A DNA stretch of 64,000 nucleotides from Hyphomicrobiaceae bacterium (GTDB taxonomy: Bacteria > Pseudomonadota > Alphaproteobacteria > Rhizobiales > Hyphomicrobiaceae): contig JACKJI010000008.1 of NCBI GenBank assembly GCA_020638035.1, forward strand, positions 20,819 to 84,818. Direction: 5' to 3'. Under the pieces are notes generated by a model, which saw only the letters and a program-made list of their open reading frames with translations, was not told the origin of the DNA and ran no database searches. This document shows positions 7,682-16,218 of this stretch, in pieces; within the stretch, counting starts at the first letter, position 1, and every line of letters starts with the position of its first letter. The translations under genes and the position numbers were made by a program.

Positions 7682-7884
7682 CGATGCTCCTCGTGAAGGG
7701 GGCCGCGCTTGTCGCACGGTTGCGCGGCCTGCCGTCTCCTGTGCTCCTTGCGCAGATAGGACGGCACGGGCGGTCGTTTCAAGGCCTGGGGCACAGCGGT
7801 GGCGGCCGGTCGCCGGGGCACCGTGCAAATTCGCTACTCGATCCCATGGTACGGGATCGGTCTCCGACTATGATTTCCTGTCCG

Positions 7885-7933
7885 GAGCATGCTTTTCGCG
7901 CTCGGCTACTCCATGCATCGGCTAATCATGCTC
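7885..7933. repeat. GAGCATG-bounded palindromic repeat, copy 1
   Basis: Starts GAGCATGCTTTTCGCGC and ends TAATCATGCTC, so its ends are inverted copies. It lies just before the SDR gene start. It belongs to the same dispersed family as the copies at 9614, 9670, 37394, 48579 and 49314. Confidence 0.6.
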
Positions 7934-7940
7934 TTCTCTA

Positions 7941-8858
7941 ATGGCTCAATCGCAGATGGTGGCTCCGATTTCAGAACTGTCAGGTCCGGCCCCACAGGAT
8001 GGGCTCGCAAGCCGGGTGGAGACATCCGCCAGCACAGCGCGCGTAGCGCAAGGCGTGACGCGGCCGGCCGTGGTCGTGACCGGGGCTTCGGATGGGATCG
8101 GGCTCGCGTTGGCGCGCATCTTTGCCAAGCGCGGGCATTGGGTCGTTCTTGTTGCGCGCGATGAACAGCGGCTGGGTGAGGCTGTCGCTTCCGTCGGGCA
8201 CGCTGCGGCCGACGGGCCTCAAGCGATCGGCATCGCTCTCGACGTGACGCGGGATGATGCCCATGCGGTGCTCACCGACCGGCTGGTGGCGCTAGGGCTG
8301 CATGTGGATGTGCTCGTCAACAATGCCGGCGTCGGGCTCGGCGGCGACTTCGCGTCTCAATCGATGGAGGACCTCGACCGGCTCGTTGCGCTCAACGTGG
8401 CGTCACTAACCCGGATGACGCGCGCCGCTGTCGCCGATATGCGTCGCCGGGGGCATGGCACAATCATCAACATGGCCTCGCTGGGTGGCTATGTGCCAGG
8501 GCCCCAGCAGGCGGCCTACTATGCAAGCAAGGCCTATGTGCTGTCCCTGAGTGAGGCGGTGGCGCACGAGCTGCGGGGAAGCGGCATCCGCGTGGCGGTG
8601 GTGGCGCCGGGGCCGGTCGATACGAACTTTCACGCGGCGATGGGAGCCGACGGGGCGTTCTATCGTCTGCTGCTGCCGTCGCTTAGTCCGGACGGTGTCG
8701 CGGCATCGGTCTATCGGGGCTATCGGCTCGGTCTGCGTGTGATCGTTCCCGGCATCACCAACCGGATCATGGGCATAGCGCTGCGCGTACTGCCGCACAC
8801 ATTGACAGTCCCGCTGACGGCATGGCTGCTGCGGCCGCGTGGCGGTGGTCGCCAATGA
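7941..8858 (+). CDS. Short-chain dehydrogenase/reductase, DltE-like
   Basis: The 305-residue product is a classical SDR. It has the cofactor motif TGASDGIG at 47-54, VNNAGVG near 128-134, the catalytic Ser in NMASLGGYVPG and the catalytic YYASKAY (Y-x3-K). The arginines after the first strand (VARDEQR) favour NADP(H). It most resembles the DltE/YqjQ group of broad reductases; the substrate is unknown. Residues 1-40 are a non-conserved extension, so translation could start later. The C-terminal IMGIALRVLPHTLTVPLTAW is hydrophobic and may touch membrane. Confidence 0.88.
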   Translation: MAQSQMVAPISELSGPAPQDGLASRVETSASTARVAQGVTRPAVVVTGASDGIGLALARIFAKRGHWVVLVARDEQRLGEAVASVGHAAADGPQAIGIALDVTRDDAHAVLTDRLVALGLHVDVLVNNAGVGLGGDFASQSMEDLDRLVALNVASLTRMTRAAVADMRRRGHGTIINMASLGGYVPGPQQAAYYASKAYVLSLSEAVAHELRGSGIRVAVVAPGPVDTNFHAAMGADGAFYRLLLPSLSPDGVAASVYRGYRLGLRVIVPGITNRIMGIALRVLPHTLTVPLTAWLLRPRGGGRQ

Positions 8859-9050
8859 CGTTGGTCGCGGTTGCCGTTTGCCATGTTCCGAGGTCAACGT
8901 GTTTCCAATCTTGAAACCATTCTGTTGTTGAATGGCCTCTCGTGACCGATGCTTTGTTTTGCGTACTGCGGTCCGCCGGCGCGGCAACCCGTGTCGTGTG
9001 CTCCGGTGCACGGTGGCTTGCCGCGCCGATTCTCTTTTGGCCCAAAGATT

Positions 9051-9548
9051 TCAGGCGTGCGCCGCCCGTGCGAGTTGCAGGGCATCGGCGAGAACGGCTG
9101 CGAACTCCTTGCGCTCCTGGTCGGTGAGGAAACCGCCGAACGTGAACAGGTTGCCGTGCGAGGACAGCGAAAGCGCCGTACGGCCGTCAATACCCTCAGC
9201 GCAGTTGACGCGAACCCAATAGGGGTTGAACTCGAACCGCTCCGTCCTTCCGGAGGGATGGAAGCGCGTGACGACGAGCTGGCGGGGGTCGAGTTCGACC
9301 GTTTCGTGCAGGCGTCCGTCGCGGTAGTTCAGACGGAAGGCGACATAGATGAGCAGCACGTCGAGGCCGAAGAAGCCGAACACCGGCCAGGCTCCCATCA
9401 GCAGGAATGCCATGCCGGCGACGAAACTCACCAGTGCCAGGGTCGACATGAGAATGAGGAAGCCGCGAGGGCTCAACGACCGGTAAGAGGAGAGTACCCA
9501 TCGCTCGTGCGGTAGGCTGGTATCGCCAGGCAATTCGTTTCGGGTCAT
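9051..9548 (-). CDS. DUF2244 membrane protein
   Basis: The 165-residue protein has two adjacent transmembrane segments near residues 30-70 (GFLILMSTLALVSFVAGMAF and PVFGFFGLDVLLIYVAFRL), then a soluble domain with RLNYRDGRLHETVELDPRQL and FNPYWVRV. This is the DUF2244 family, common in alphaproteobacteria; its function is unknown. It is often found next to nth, as here, where it is divergent. The ATG at 9548 is used; GTG codons at 9557 and 9554 are possible. Confidence 0.85.
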   Translation of the reverse strand: MTRNELPGDTSLPHERWVLSSYRSLSPRGFLILMSTLALVSFVAGMAFLLMGAWPVFGFFGLDVLLIYVAFRLNYRDGRLHETVELDPRQLVVTRFHPSGRTERFEFNPYWVRVNCAEGIDGRTALSLSSHGNLFTFGGFLTDQERKEFAAVLADALQLARAAHA

Positions 9549-9613
9549 CTGCACCACGTTGGAGCGCGTTTGCGTTTCAGGGATCGGCAGCCGCGCCTTG
9601 ATCTCGTTTCATT

Positions 9614-9660
9614 GAGCGTGTCTTTCACGCCGACGTGTCCCGCGGTTCGGCTATACATGC
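9614..9660. repeat. GAGCATG-bounded palindromic repeat, copy 2
   Basis: GAGCGTGTCTTTCACGCCGAC at the left and GGTTCGGCTATACATGC at the right. It stands in tandem with the next copy, only 9 bp away, and is more diverged. Confidence 0.6.
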
Positions 9661-9669
9661 GGTTGTCTC

Positions 9670-9718
9670 GAGCATGTTTTTCACGCCGACCCGCTTCACA
9701 CTTCGGCTAGACATGCTC
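9670..9718. repeat. GAGCATG-bounded palindromic repeat, copy 3
   Basis: GAGCATGTTTTTCACGCCGA at the left and CTTCGGCTAGACATGCTC at the right, with CCGCTTCACA in the middle. It is the clearest copy of the family and lies between the divergent DUF2244 and nth genes. Confidence 0.7.
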
Positions 9719-9752
9719 CGGCTGGCAACCCTGAGCATCATTGTCGGATATA

Positions 9753-10706
9753 ATGGTATCGAAAAAGAAGCCCTCTCAGCAAGCTAGGCGTCGTGATGGG
9801 GCCGAGCGCCCGGGAAAACCGACCGTAAAACGCGGCAAGAGGCAGGAGAAATCCAAGACTGCGGCGGCAGGCGCGGAGTCGAAGCCGCGGGCCAAGGCGC
9901 CAACGGAAGCCAACGCCATGTCCTCCCGGTCTGGCGGTGGAACCAAGCCAATGGCCGAGCCGAAGATCGAGCCCCAACCCAAGCCGAAGCCGAAGACCAC
10001 CGGCGTCGGCAGATCTGCGAAGGCTCCGGGGGCAGGGCGCGCGATGGCGGCGGGGCGGGTCAAGGGGCTCGGGTCAGACGAGATTGCAGAGATCTTCCGC
10101 CGGTTCCACGACATCGAGCCGGAGCCGAAGGGCGAACTGGAGCACACCGATCCCTACACTCTGCTTGTCGCCGTCGTTCTGTCGGCGCAGGCGACCGACG
10201 CTGGTGTCAACAAGGCGACGCGTTTGCTGTTCCGCCTTGCCGACACGCCGGCCAAGATGGTGGCGCTGGGCGAGGAGCGGGTGCGGGACGCGATCAAGAC
10301 CATTGGTCTTTATCGCAACAAGGCCCGGAACGTCATTGCGCTGTCGGAGAAGCTCATTGCGGAGTACGAGGGCAGGGTGCCTCAGGATCGCGATGCGCTG
10401 GAGACGCTGCCCGGTGTGGGGCGCAAAACGGCCAACGTGGTGATGAACGTCGCGTTCGGCCAGCCCACGATGGCCGTCGATACGCACGTGTTTCGGGTGG
10501 CCAACCGCATCGGCCTTTCGCGTGGCCAGATGCCGCTGGCGGTCGAGGATGACCTCGTCCGGTTGATCCCACCCGAGTACGGTGTGCCGGCGCATCACTG
10601 GCTGATCCTGCACGGGCGCTACCTGTGCAAGGCGCGCAAGCCAGAATGCTATCGCTGTCCGATCCGCGATCTGTGCCGCTTCGAGCCGAAAACCGTGCAC
10701 GCCTGA
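9753..10706 (+). CDS. nth: Endonuclease III with long basic N-terminal extension
   Basis: Nth is a bifunctional DNA glycosylase/AP lyase for oxidised pyrimidines. The catalytic core starts near residue 100 (GLGSDEIAEIFRRF). It has the helix-hairpin-helix LPGVGRKTANVV with the catalytic Lys, the catalytic Asp in MAVDTHVFRVANR, and the C-terminal 4Fe-4S site C-x6-C-x2-C-x5-C. The first 100 residues are Lys/Pro/Ala/Arg-rich and probably disordered. The ATG at 9753 is used, but the true start may be further in (ATG near 9918 or 10044), as the canonical enzyme is about 210-260 residues. Confidence 0.93.
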   Translation: MVSKKKPSQQARRRDGAERPGKPTVKRGKRQEKSKTAAAGAESKPRAKAPTEANAMSSRSGGGTKPMAEPKIEPQPKPKPKTTGVGRSAKAPGAGRAMAAGRVKGLGSDEIAEIFRRFHDIEPEPKGELEHTDPYTLLVAVVLSAQATDAGVNKATRLLFRLADTPAKMVALGEERVRDAIKTIGLYRNKARNVIALSEKLIAEYEGRVPQDRDALETLPGVGRKTANVVMNVAFGQPTMAVDTHVFRVANRIGLSRGQMPLAVEDDLVRLIPPEYGVPAHHWLILHGRYLCKARKPECYRCPIRDLCRFEPKTVHA

Positions 10707-10762
10707 GGCCTACAGGTGAACCAAGCTCGACTCTCTGTTCGCGCGCACCGATTCACATAAAG

Positions 10763-10798
10763 AAAAAACGCGAACGGCGCGGCCATGAAGGCCGCGCC
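10763..10798 (-). terminator. Terminator of the EF-hand gene
   Basis: GGCGCGGCC (10776-10784) and GGCCGCGCC (10790-10798) form a perfect 9-bp stem with a 5-base loop. On the minus strand it is followed, after a short GC stretch, by TTTTTT. It lies 40 bp beyond the EF-hand stop. Confidence 0.7.
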
Positions 10799-10838
10799 GC
10801 TGGTGGAGAACAGTTCGTGTGCCGGTGGGTCCGAGTGA

Positions 10839-11270
10839 TCACTTCAGCAGGCGATAGAGCAGGCGGCCCTTCTTGCTGTTCAGCTCGTCGCACTCGATCG
10901 TGCGATCCTTGTCGGTGTTGGCCCAACGGAAGCGATTGTTGACCTCGACCAGGTACTCGACGAGCGAAATCTTGCCGTCCTTGCGGATGTCAGCGGCGGC
11001 AATCGCCTTGGCGGACATGCGGCCAGCCAGCTCGGGCGCCTCAAGCGTGCGGTCCTTGTCCTTGTTGAGACGATAGAACGTCTTCTTGGCAGCCCGGAGC
11101 GCTTCCAGACGGGTCATGGAGCCGTCGTTGTCAGGGTCGACGGCATTGAGGGCGGGGCAGGACGCCGGTTTGGCCTTCGCCTTGTGGCCGGCAAGGGCAG
11201 CGCCAGAGGCCGTTGCGCCAAGCACTGCCGCAAGTGCGAGCGCGGCGCATCCGTTGTTGATAATCCTCAT
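10839..11270 (-). CDS. Secreted EF-hand calcium-binding protein
   Basis: The 143-residue precursor has a signal peptide (about 1-27, ending SGAALAG) and four calcium-loop-like segments: DPDNDGSMTRLE, NKDKDRTLEAPE, DIRKDGKISLVE and NTDKDRTIECDE. Each has Asp/Asn at loop positions 1, 3 and 5 and an acidic residue near position 12. It is therefore a small periplasmic EF-hand protein, probably a calcium buffer or sensor. The partner is unknown. It is divergent from a lipoprotein gene. Confidence 0.85.
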   Translation of the reverse strand: MRIINNGCAALALAAVLGATASGAALAGHKAKAKPASCPALNAVDPDNDGSMTRLEALRAAKKTFYRLNKDKDRTLEAPELAGRMSAKAIAAADIRKDGKISLVEYLVEVNNRFRWANTDKDRTIECDELNSKKGRLLYRLLK

Positions 11271-11546
11271 GTTTTCATCACCTTATGTGGGGTTGCGCAG
11301 ATCGAGTATCATTTCAGATGCCTGTTTATCCTCCGCGTGCACACTTGGCTAGCGGAAACTCGCCGGACGGTTTCGGGAGCGCGGGGAGTCCGCATTTCGG
11401 GTGACTTGGCGGAACCTGCCACTACTTCGCCTCGGGGCGATCAAATTCCCGGCGCCTTTGTTCTTCACGCAGTGGTTCGAGAGAGGCTTGACGGGAAGAC
11501 GGTGCCTCTTGGGCTGCCGATGTGTGTCGGCGGCCAGTTTCGGGGA

Positions 11547-12452
11547 ATGACGAGCGTGCGCGTATCCGTGCTTTTGTCGGTGTTGATCCTCGTGGCCGCG
11601 ACTCTCGCGGGCTGCGGACCCTCCCGATATGACTATGATTATGATTACGAGGATCGGGACCGAGCCGACCGGAGCGGATCGCGCGAGGGTCGCGCAGCCA
11701 CATCAAGGCGGCAGGAGGCGCGGCGTAAATCGACGCGGAGCCAGGCGCGGCGTGCATCGGACCGTCGCGTAGCCGCTAATCCCGGTGCGTCGAAGACTGT
11801 CGCCTCGTCAGCACCGGTTTCACGGCATCAGGCCACTCGCGAGACGGCTCCAGCCGAGGTTGTCGCGCGCGCACCAGAGCGGGAGGCGCCGGCCAAGGTT
11901 TCGGAGCCAGCAAAACCCGCCGTCGTTGCGGCACCAGCGGTTGCCGCTTCGGCTTCGTCTCCTGCATCTGGCGCGACCGTAGCGGCGGCAGAGCCTGCGG
12001 TCACGGCGAAGGCGGACCCTCAGGCCGGTGACAAATCCACCAGCGGTCCGGCAGAGCCACGCAGTGCCGCTGCCGCGACTGCCAAGGTCGAGGTTGATGA
12101 GGCGGCCAGGGAGACGGCGCGCAAACAGATCGACGATGGTTATCGTCTGCTTCGCGCCGGGTTCGTGAAGAAGGCGCGGGAGCGTTTCGAGCGGGCGATG
12201 GCAGGTAATGCGGCAGATGCGAGCCTCGGACAGGGCCGTTCGATGGATCCATCTTATCTCAAGACCGTGGCATTTCCCGATGTGATCCCTGACGCCGACC
12301 AGGCCCGACGTCTCTACCGGCGAGCTATTTTGCTCGGCAACGACGAGGCAAAGGCCGATCTCGACAGGCTGGAAAAGGCGATGGCGGCGGCAGCGCCGAC
12401 GATCCTTCCGTCGGCGCCCGACGGGGACACGCCGCCTGCTCGGGCACAATAG
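11547..12452 (+). CDS. Putative lipoprotein with low-complexity linker and TPR/Sel1-like C-terminus
   Basis: The 301-residue product starts MTSVRVSVLLSVLILVAATL followed by AGC, a clear lipobox with the lipidated Cys near residue 23. A Tyr/Asp stretch (YDYDYDYEDRDR) and a 150-residue Ala/Pro/Arg/Ser-rich linker follow. The last 100 residues read ARKQIDDGYRLLRAGFVKKA, RERFERAMAG and QARRLYRRAILLGNDEAKAD, like helical TPR or Sel1 repeats. No named family is recognised. The start at 11547 follows GGGGA and gives the signal peptide; the frame is open to 11184 but that part is noise. Confidence 0.75.
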   Translation: MTSVRVSVLLSVLILVAATLAGCGPSRYDYDYDYEDRDRADRSGSREGRAATSRRQEARRKSTRSQARRASDRRVAANPGASKTVASSAPVSRHQATRETAPAEVVARAPEREAPAKVSEPAKPAVVAAPAVAASASSPASGATVAAAEPAVTAKADPQAGDKSTSGPAEPRSAAAATAKVEVDEAARETARKQIDDGYRLLRAGFVKKARERFERAMAGNAADASLGQGRSMDPSYLKTVAFPDVIPDADQARRLYRRAILLGNDEAKADLDRLEKAMAAAAPTILPSAPDGDTPPARAQ

Positions 12453-12501
12453 AGCGTGTGCGCTTTTTGAAGACTCGCAGCCACGCTCCTCGGGCTCCGG
12501 T

Positions 12502-13293
12502 TCATGCAGGCTCGACGCCATCCATTCGCATGGCCAGGCCGGCTGCAGCCATGTGACGCTTGGCTTCGCCGATCGAGTAGGTTCCGAAGTGGAAGATGGA
12601 GGCGGCCAGCACAGCGCTGGCGTGGCCTTCGCGGACGCCATCGACCATGTGATCGAGTGTGCCGACGCCGCCGGATGCGATGACAGGAACGGATACCGCG
12701 TCTGAGATGGCGCGCGTCAGCGAAAGGTCGAAGCCGGCCTTGGTGCCATCGCGGTCCATGGAGGTGAGAAGGATCTCACCCGCTCCGAGCGCGACGACCT
12801 CCTTGGCATATTCGATTGCGTCGATGCCGGTTGGCTTGCGGCCACCGTGGGTGAAAATTTCCCAGCGGCTGGGCTCGCCCTCATCCGACACCTTCTTGGC
12901 GTCGATGGCGACGACGATGCACTGGGCGCCGAATTTTTCTGAGGCTTCTTTCACGAACTGGCGGTTGAAAACGGCGGCGGTGTTGATCGACACCTTGTCG
13001 GCGCCTGCTTCCAGGAGCTTGCGGATGTCGTCGACGGTCCGCACGCCGCCGCCCACGGTCAAGGGCATGAAGCAGCGTTCGGCGGTTGCCTCGACGATAT
13101 GAAAGATGGTGTCGCGGTTCTCGTGACTGGCCGTGATGTCGAGAAAGCAAAGCTCGTCGGCGCCAGCCGCGTCATAAGCGGCGGCCGCTTCGACCGGGTC
13201 ACCGGCGTCGATCAGGTCGACGAAGTTGACGCCCTTGACGACGCGGCCGTCCTTGACGTCGAGGCAGGGGATGATGCGGATCTTGAGGCTCAT
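12502..13293 (-). CDS. hisF: Imidazole glycerol phosphate synthase cyclase subunit
   Basis: HisF joins HisH to close the imidazole ring in histidine synthesis, giving IGP and AICAR. The 263-residue barrel shows the catalytic Asp in IPCLDVKDGRVVKG (near residue 11), the second Asp in VVAIDAKK, and phosphate-binding glycines in LTVGGGVRT and VIASGGVGT. The start at 13293 (MSLKIRIIPCLD) matches the family. The usual neighbours hisB, hisH and hisA are not beside it; it is convergent with the lipoprotein gene and flanked upstream by palindromic repeats. Confidence 0.97.
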   Translation of the reverse strand: MSLKIRIIPCLDVKDGRVVKGVNFVDLIDAGDPVEAAAAYDAAGADELCFLDITASHENRDTIFHIVEATAERCFMPLTVGGGVRTVDDIRKLLEAGADKVSINTAAVFNRQFVKEASEKFGAQCIVVAIDAKKVSDEGEPSRWEIFTHGGRKPTGIDAIEYAKEVVALGAGEILLTSMDRDGTKAGFDLSLTRAISDAVSVPVIASGGVGTLDHMVDGVREGHASAVLAASIFHFGTYSIGEAKRHMAAAGLAMRMDGVEPA

Positions 13294-13451
13294 GTCCGCT
13301 TCGATAGCGGGCAATCGACCAAGCTGCAACTGTCACGGCTCAGGCTGTACCGGTTGCCGGCTGTGAATTGCCCGCCTCGCCCGGCTTCATTCACCAAGCC
13401 CGGACAAGGCGCTGTATCGCGTGCTTGATCGCGGGGCGAAGCGCTGCCATC

Positions 13452-13529
13452 TAGTGTGGTGTCTCGCAATTGCCGACCAACAATTGCGGCTGGTTCTTCG
13501 TCGGCAATTGCGAGATGAACACCACACTA
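13452..13529. repeat. 78-bp palindromic element (TAGTGT...ACACTA), copy 1
   Basis: The left arm, starting TAGTGTGGTGT at 13452 and ending CAATTGCCGAC at 13477, is matched by an inverted right arm at 13500-13529. The right arm is identical apart from 4 extra bases. The 22-base centre holds CAATTGCGG again. It could form a large hairpin or cruciform. Related copies lie at 13544 and 42171. Confidence 0.85.
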
Positions 13530-13543
13530 AGTCAAGGATTTTG

Positions 13544-13619
13544 CTAGTGTCGTTCAGAACCGCAAAGACCGAGACGAGGCCGCGGCAATGGTGTCGGTAT
13601 TTGCGGTTCACGACACGAG
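13544..13619. repeat. 76-bp palindromic element, copy 2
   Basis: The left arm CTAGTGTCGTTCAGAACCGC (13544-13563) continues into AAAGACCGA. The right arm is TCGGTATTTGCGGTT then CACGACACGAG. The right arm is nearly identical to that of the copy at 42171. It sits 15 bp after copy 1 and 44 bp before the aguB start. Confidence 0.75.
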
Positions 13620-13662
13620 TCGGTCCGGGCCGCCGCGCGTCCGGCAGCCCGGGATCACAGCC

Positions 13663-14523
13663 ATGAGCAAGCGCACCCTCACCGTTGCCGCCCTGCAAAC
13701 CGCCTACGGTGACGACCTCAAGGCGAACATTGCCAGGACCGAGGCGCTGGTGCGCGAAGCGGCGAACGCGGGCGCACAGGTGATTTTGCCGTCGGAACTC
13801 TTCCAGGGCATCTACTTCTGCACCGAGCAGAACCCGAAGTGGTTCAAGACGGCATTTGCCACAGCGGAGCATCCGTGTGTCGTTGCGATGCAGAAGCTGG
13901 CCCGCAAGCTCAAGGTGGCGATACCGACCTCGTTCTTCGAGAAGGACGGTCCGCGCTATTACAACTCGATGGCGATGTTGGATGCCGACGGCGAGATCCT
14001 CGGCGTCTATCGCAAGAGCCACATCCCCGACGGACCGGGCTATCAGGAAAAATACTACTTCCGCCCGGGTGACACGGGCTTCAAAGCGTGGACGACCCGC
14101 TTCGGCCGAATTGGCGTCGGCATCTGCTGGGATCAATGGTATCCGGAGGCGGCGCGGGCAATGATGCTGCAGGGTGCGGAGGTGTTGTTCTATCCGACGG
14201 CGATCGGTTCGGAGCCCTACGACGACGCGCTCGATACGCACAAGATGTGGCAGCGAGCGATGCAAGGCCATGCGGTATCGAATGCGGTACCGGTGGTCGC
14301 GTCGAATCGTATCGGGCTGGAGGACAACTCCGGCGCGAAGCAACTCTTCTACGGACACTCGTTCATCGCCGATCATACCGGCGAGCTCGTGCAGAGCTTC
14401 GGCGCTGAGGACGAAGGCATCCTGGTGCAGACCTTCGATCTCAACATGATCGAGAGCTACCGCGCCGACTGGGGTTTCTTCCGAGATCGGCGGCCGGAAC
14501 TCTACGACAAGGCCGGGTGCTGA
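13663..14523 (+). CDS. aguB: N-carbamoylputrescine amidase
   Basis: AguB hydrolyses N-carbamoylputrescine to putrescine, CO2 and ammonia, the last step of the agmatine route to polyamines. The 286-residue product is a nitrilase-superfamily enzyme with the E-K-C triad visible: Glu in LPSELFQGIYF, Lys in YRKSHIPDGPGY, Cys in GICWDQWYPEAAR. The last motif and HSFIADHTGE match AguB rather than other amidases. The start at 13663 (MSKRTLTVAALQ) is used; the frame reads back into the palindromic element at 13588, which is not part of the protein. No other polyamine gene is adjacent. Confidence 0.94.
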   Translation: MSKRTLTVAALQTAYGDDLKANIARTEALVREAANAGAQVILPSELFQGIYFCTEQNPKWFKTAFATAEHPCVVAMQKLARKLKVAIPTSFFEKDGPRYYNSMAMLDADGEILGVYRKSHIPDGPGYQEKYYFRPGDTGFKAWTTRFGRIGVGICWDQWYPEAARAMMLQGAEVLFYPTAIGSEPYDDALDTHKMWQRAMQGHAVSNAVPVVASNRIGLEDNSGAKQLFYGHSFIADHTGELVQSFGAEDEGILVQTFDLNMIESYRADWGFFRDRRPELYDKAGC

Positions 14524-14563
14524 ACCGAACGGTACCTAAGCGCGGGTGCGTCGGCTCGGCGGC

Positions 14564-15650
14564 TCATGCGACGACTTCGCGTGAGGCCCACTCGGCAGCG
14601 CGGCGGCCCGTCAGATCAGCAATGCTGCGCACGCCCGCGGCGCTTACTGCGGCGTCGAGATGATCCTTAATATGTCCGATGAGACCGGGGCCTTCGTAGA
14701 TCAGTCCCGTGTAGAGCTGGATCAGCGAAGCGCCCGCCTCGATCTTGTCCAGTGCCGTCTGAGGGCTGTCGATGCCGCCGATGCCGATCAGAGGAATGCG
14801 CCCACCCGTCATTTGATGCACGCGCGCGAGTATCACCGTGGCGCGGTGGAATAGCGGACGTCCGGAGAGGCCGCCGCCCTCCTTCCGGTTGGGATCAACA
14901 AGGCCGTTGCGGGCGAGCGTGGTGTTTGAAATGGCAATTGCATCGACCGCATGTACTTGGAGGCGTTCGGTGATGGCGGGCAGATCTTCCATCGCCACAT
15001 CGGGTGCGATCTTCACGAAGATTGGCCGTTGCGGCTTGTTGCGCGCAACCTGTGCTGCACGTGCCGCCATGACACGCGACAGGAGTTCGTCAAGCGCGGC
15101 GGGGGCCTGTAAGTCGCGCAAGCCTGGTGTGTTGGGCGAGGAGATGTTGACGGTGAAGTAGCTCGCCAAATCGTAAAAGGTATCGATGCCCTTGACGTAG
15201 TCGCCGCTACGGTCGGCGCTGTCCTTGTTGGCGCCGATGTTGACGCCGACGATGCCGCGTTGCTGGCGCCGCTGCAGGCGGGCGAGAGCTGCTCCGTGGC
15301 CGCCGTTGTTGAAGCCGAGGCGATTGATGACACCGTGGTCGGTGACGAGGCGGAAGACGCGAGTTTGGGGTTTCCGGATTGAGGCAATGGCGATCACCGT
15401 GCCGATTTCAGCAAAGCCACAGCAATCTGAACCGCATCCGGGAACGCGCGCATCCTTATCGAAACCGGCTGCAATGCCGGCGGATTGAAACGACAAGCCC
15501 CGCGTTGACGGATAAAGCTGGCGGTGGGATCGCGCGGTCCGGAGATACAGACCACGTTCAAGTGATTTCGAAAGCGTGACCTCGTGTGCCTCTTCCGGGT
15601 GGGAGAGAGCGAACAACAGAGGGCGGGCGAAACGCTAATTTTGCTGACAT
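14564..15650 (-). CDS. pyrD: Dihydroorotate dehydrogenase (quinone), 5' end damaged by indels
   Basis: PyrD oxidises dihydroorotate to orotate at the membrane and passes electrons to quinone (class 2). The last 280 residues are intact: VINRLGFNNGG, GIVGVNIGANKDS, YFTVNISSPNTPGLR (catalytic Ser region), IFVKIAPD, AISNTT and IGIGGI. Before about 15,360 the frame jumps; with single-base corrections it reads MSAKLAFRPPSVVRSLPP, EEAHEVTL, GLSFPNPAGIAAGFDKDARV, GFAEIGTVTPLPQSGNPK. That puts the start at 15650, one base after the DUF952 stop. The normal length (about 362 codons) is kept. The uncorrected frame from 15616 gives a plausible but wrong N-terminus. Confidence 0.93.
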
Positions 15651-15651
15651 G

Positions 15652-16045
15652 TTATCGGCCCTCTGAACCTGCAAGTGCAGTGTCGACGTCCAGAACAGCG
15701 CCATCCTCGTCGAGAGGAAGATTGCGGACCCAGCACACCGCGGCAGCATGAGAGCAGGGCATAAAAGTGCGGGGAACAGATCGCCGCAGCGCAGTGGTTC
15801 CCACTTCTGATGCACCGATCAGGCGGGACTAATCTCCCGATCAATATGGTCACCTTCCCCGAAGCCAACCCGGCGTGCAAATTCGCGTAGTTGCGCACGT
15901 GTCGAGAAATGGATGAAACATCGCGCATGTCGTCAGGTGAGCCGTCGTAAACGCCGGTCAAAACGGCAACGGCCCGTGCGCGCTTATTTGCGATCTTGTA
16001 AATCGGCGCATCAGACGTAGCACTGATCTCGTCCTTGTTTTGCAT
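15652..16045 (-). CDS. DUF952 family protein, frame broken by indels
   Basis: DUF952 proteins are small (about 110-130 residues) and of unknown biochemical role. The start MQNKDEISATSDAPIYKIAN and LTGVYDGSPDDMRD are in one frame. Frame-corrected pieces then read ILIGRLVPPD, LRWEPSRGG, FPHFYAPLS, RGVLWVR and a clean end LPLDEDGAVLDVDTALAGSE before GR and TAA at 15652. DUF952 directly before pyrD is a usual alphaproteobacterial pair, and the stop is one base from the pyrD start, so they form an operon. About 131 codons. The breaks fit consensus errors. Confidence 0.8.
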
Positions 16046-16218
16046 ATGGCTGGGTTCCGGACCAATTGTGTGGTTCTTTATGACGTTCTGCAGGTTCGCC
16101 GAATAAGGCGGTACGACGAACAGAAGCTGGGGTATACTAAAGATGAGCATAAGCCTTTCTTGGCATGGGGGAGCGATGCTGCGAAGGTTCGGCTGGTAGC
16201 GTATTGAGGGGAACTTCG

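Noticed and set aside
11184..11546. N-terminal extension of the lipoprotein gene
   Set aside because: The frame is open, but the lipoprotein signal peptide and GGGGA ribosome site fix the start at 11547.
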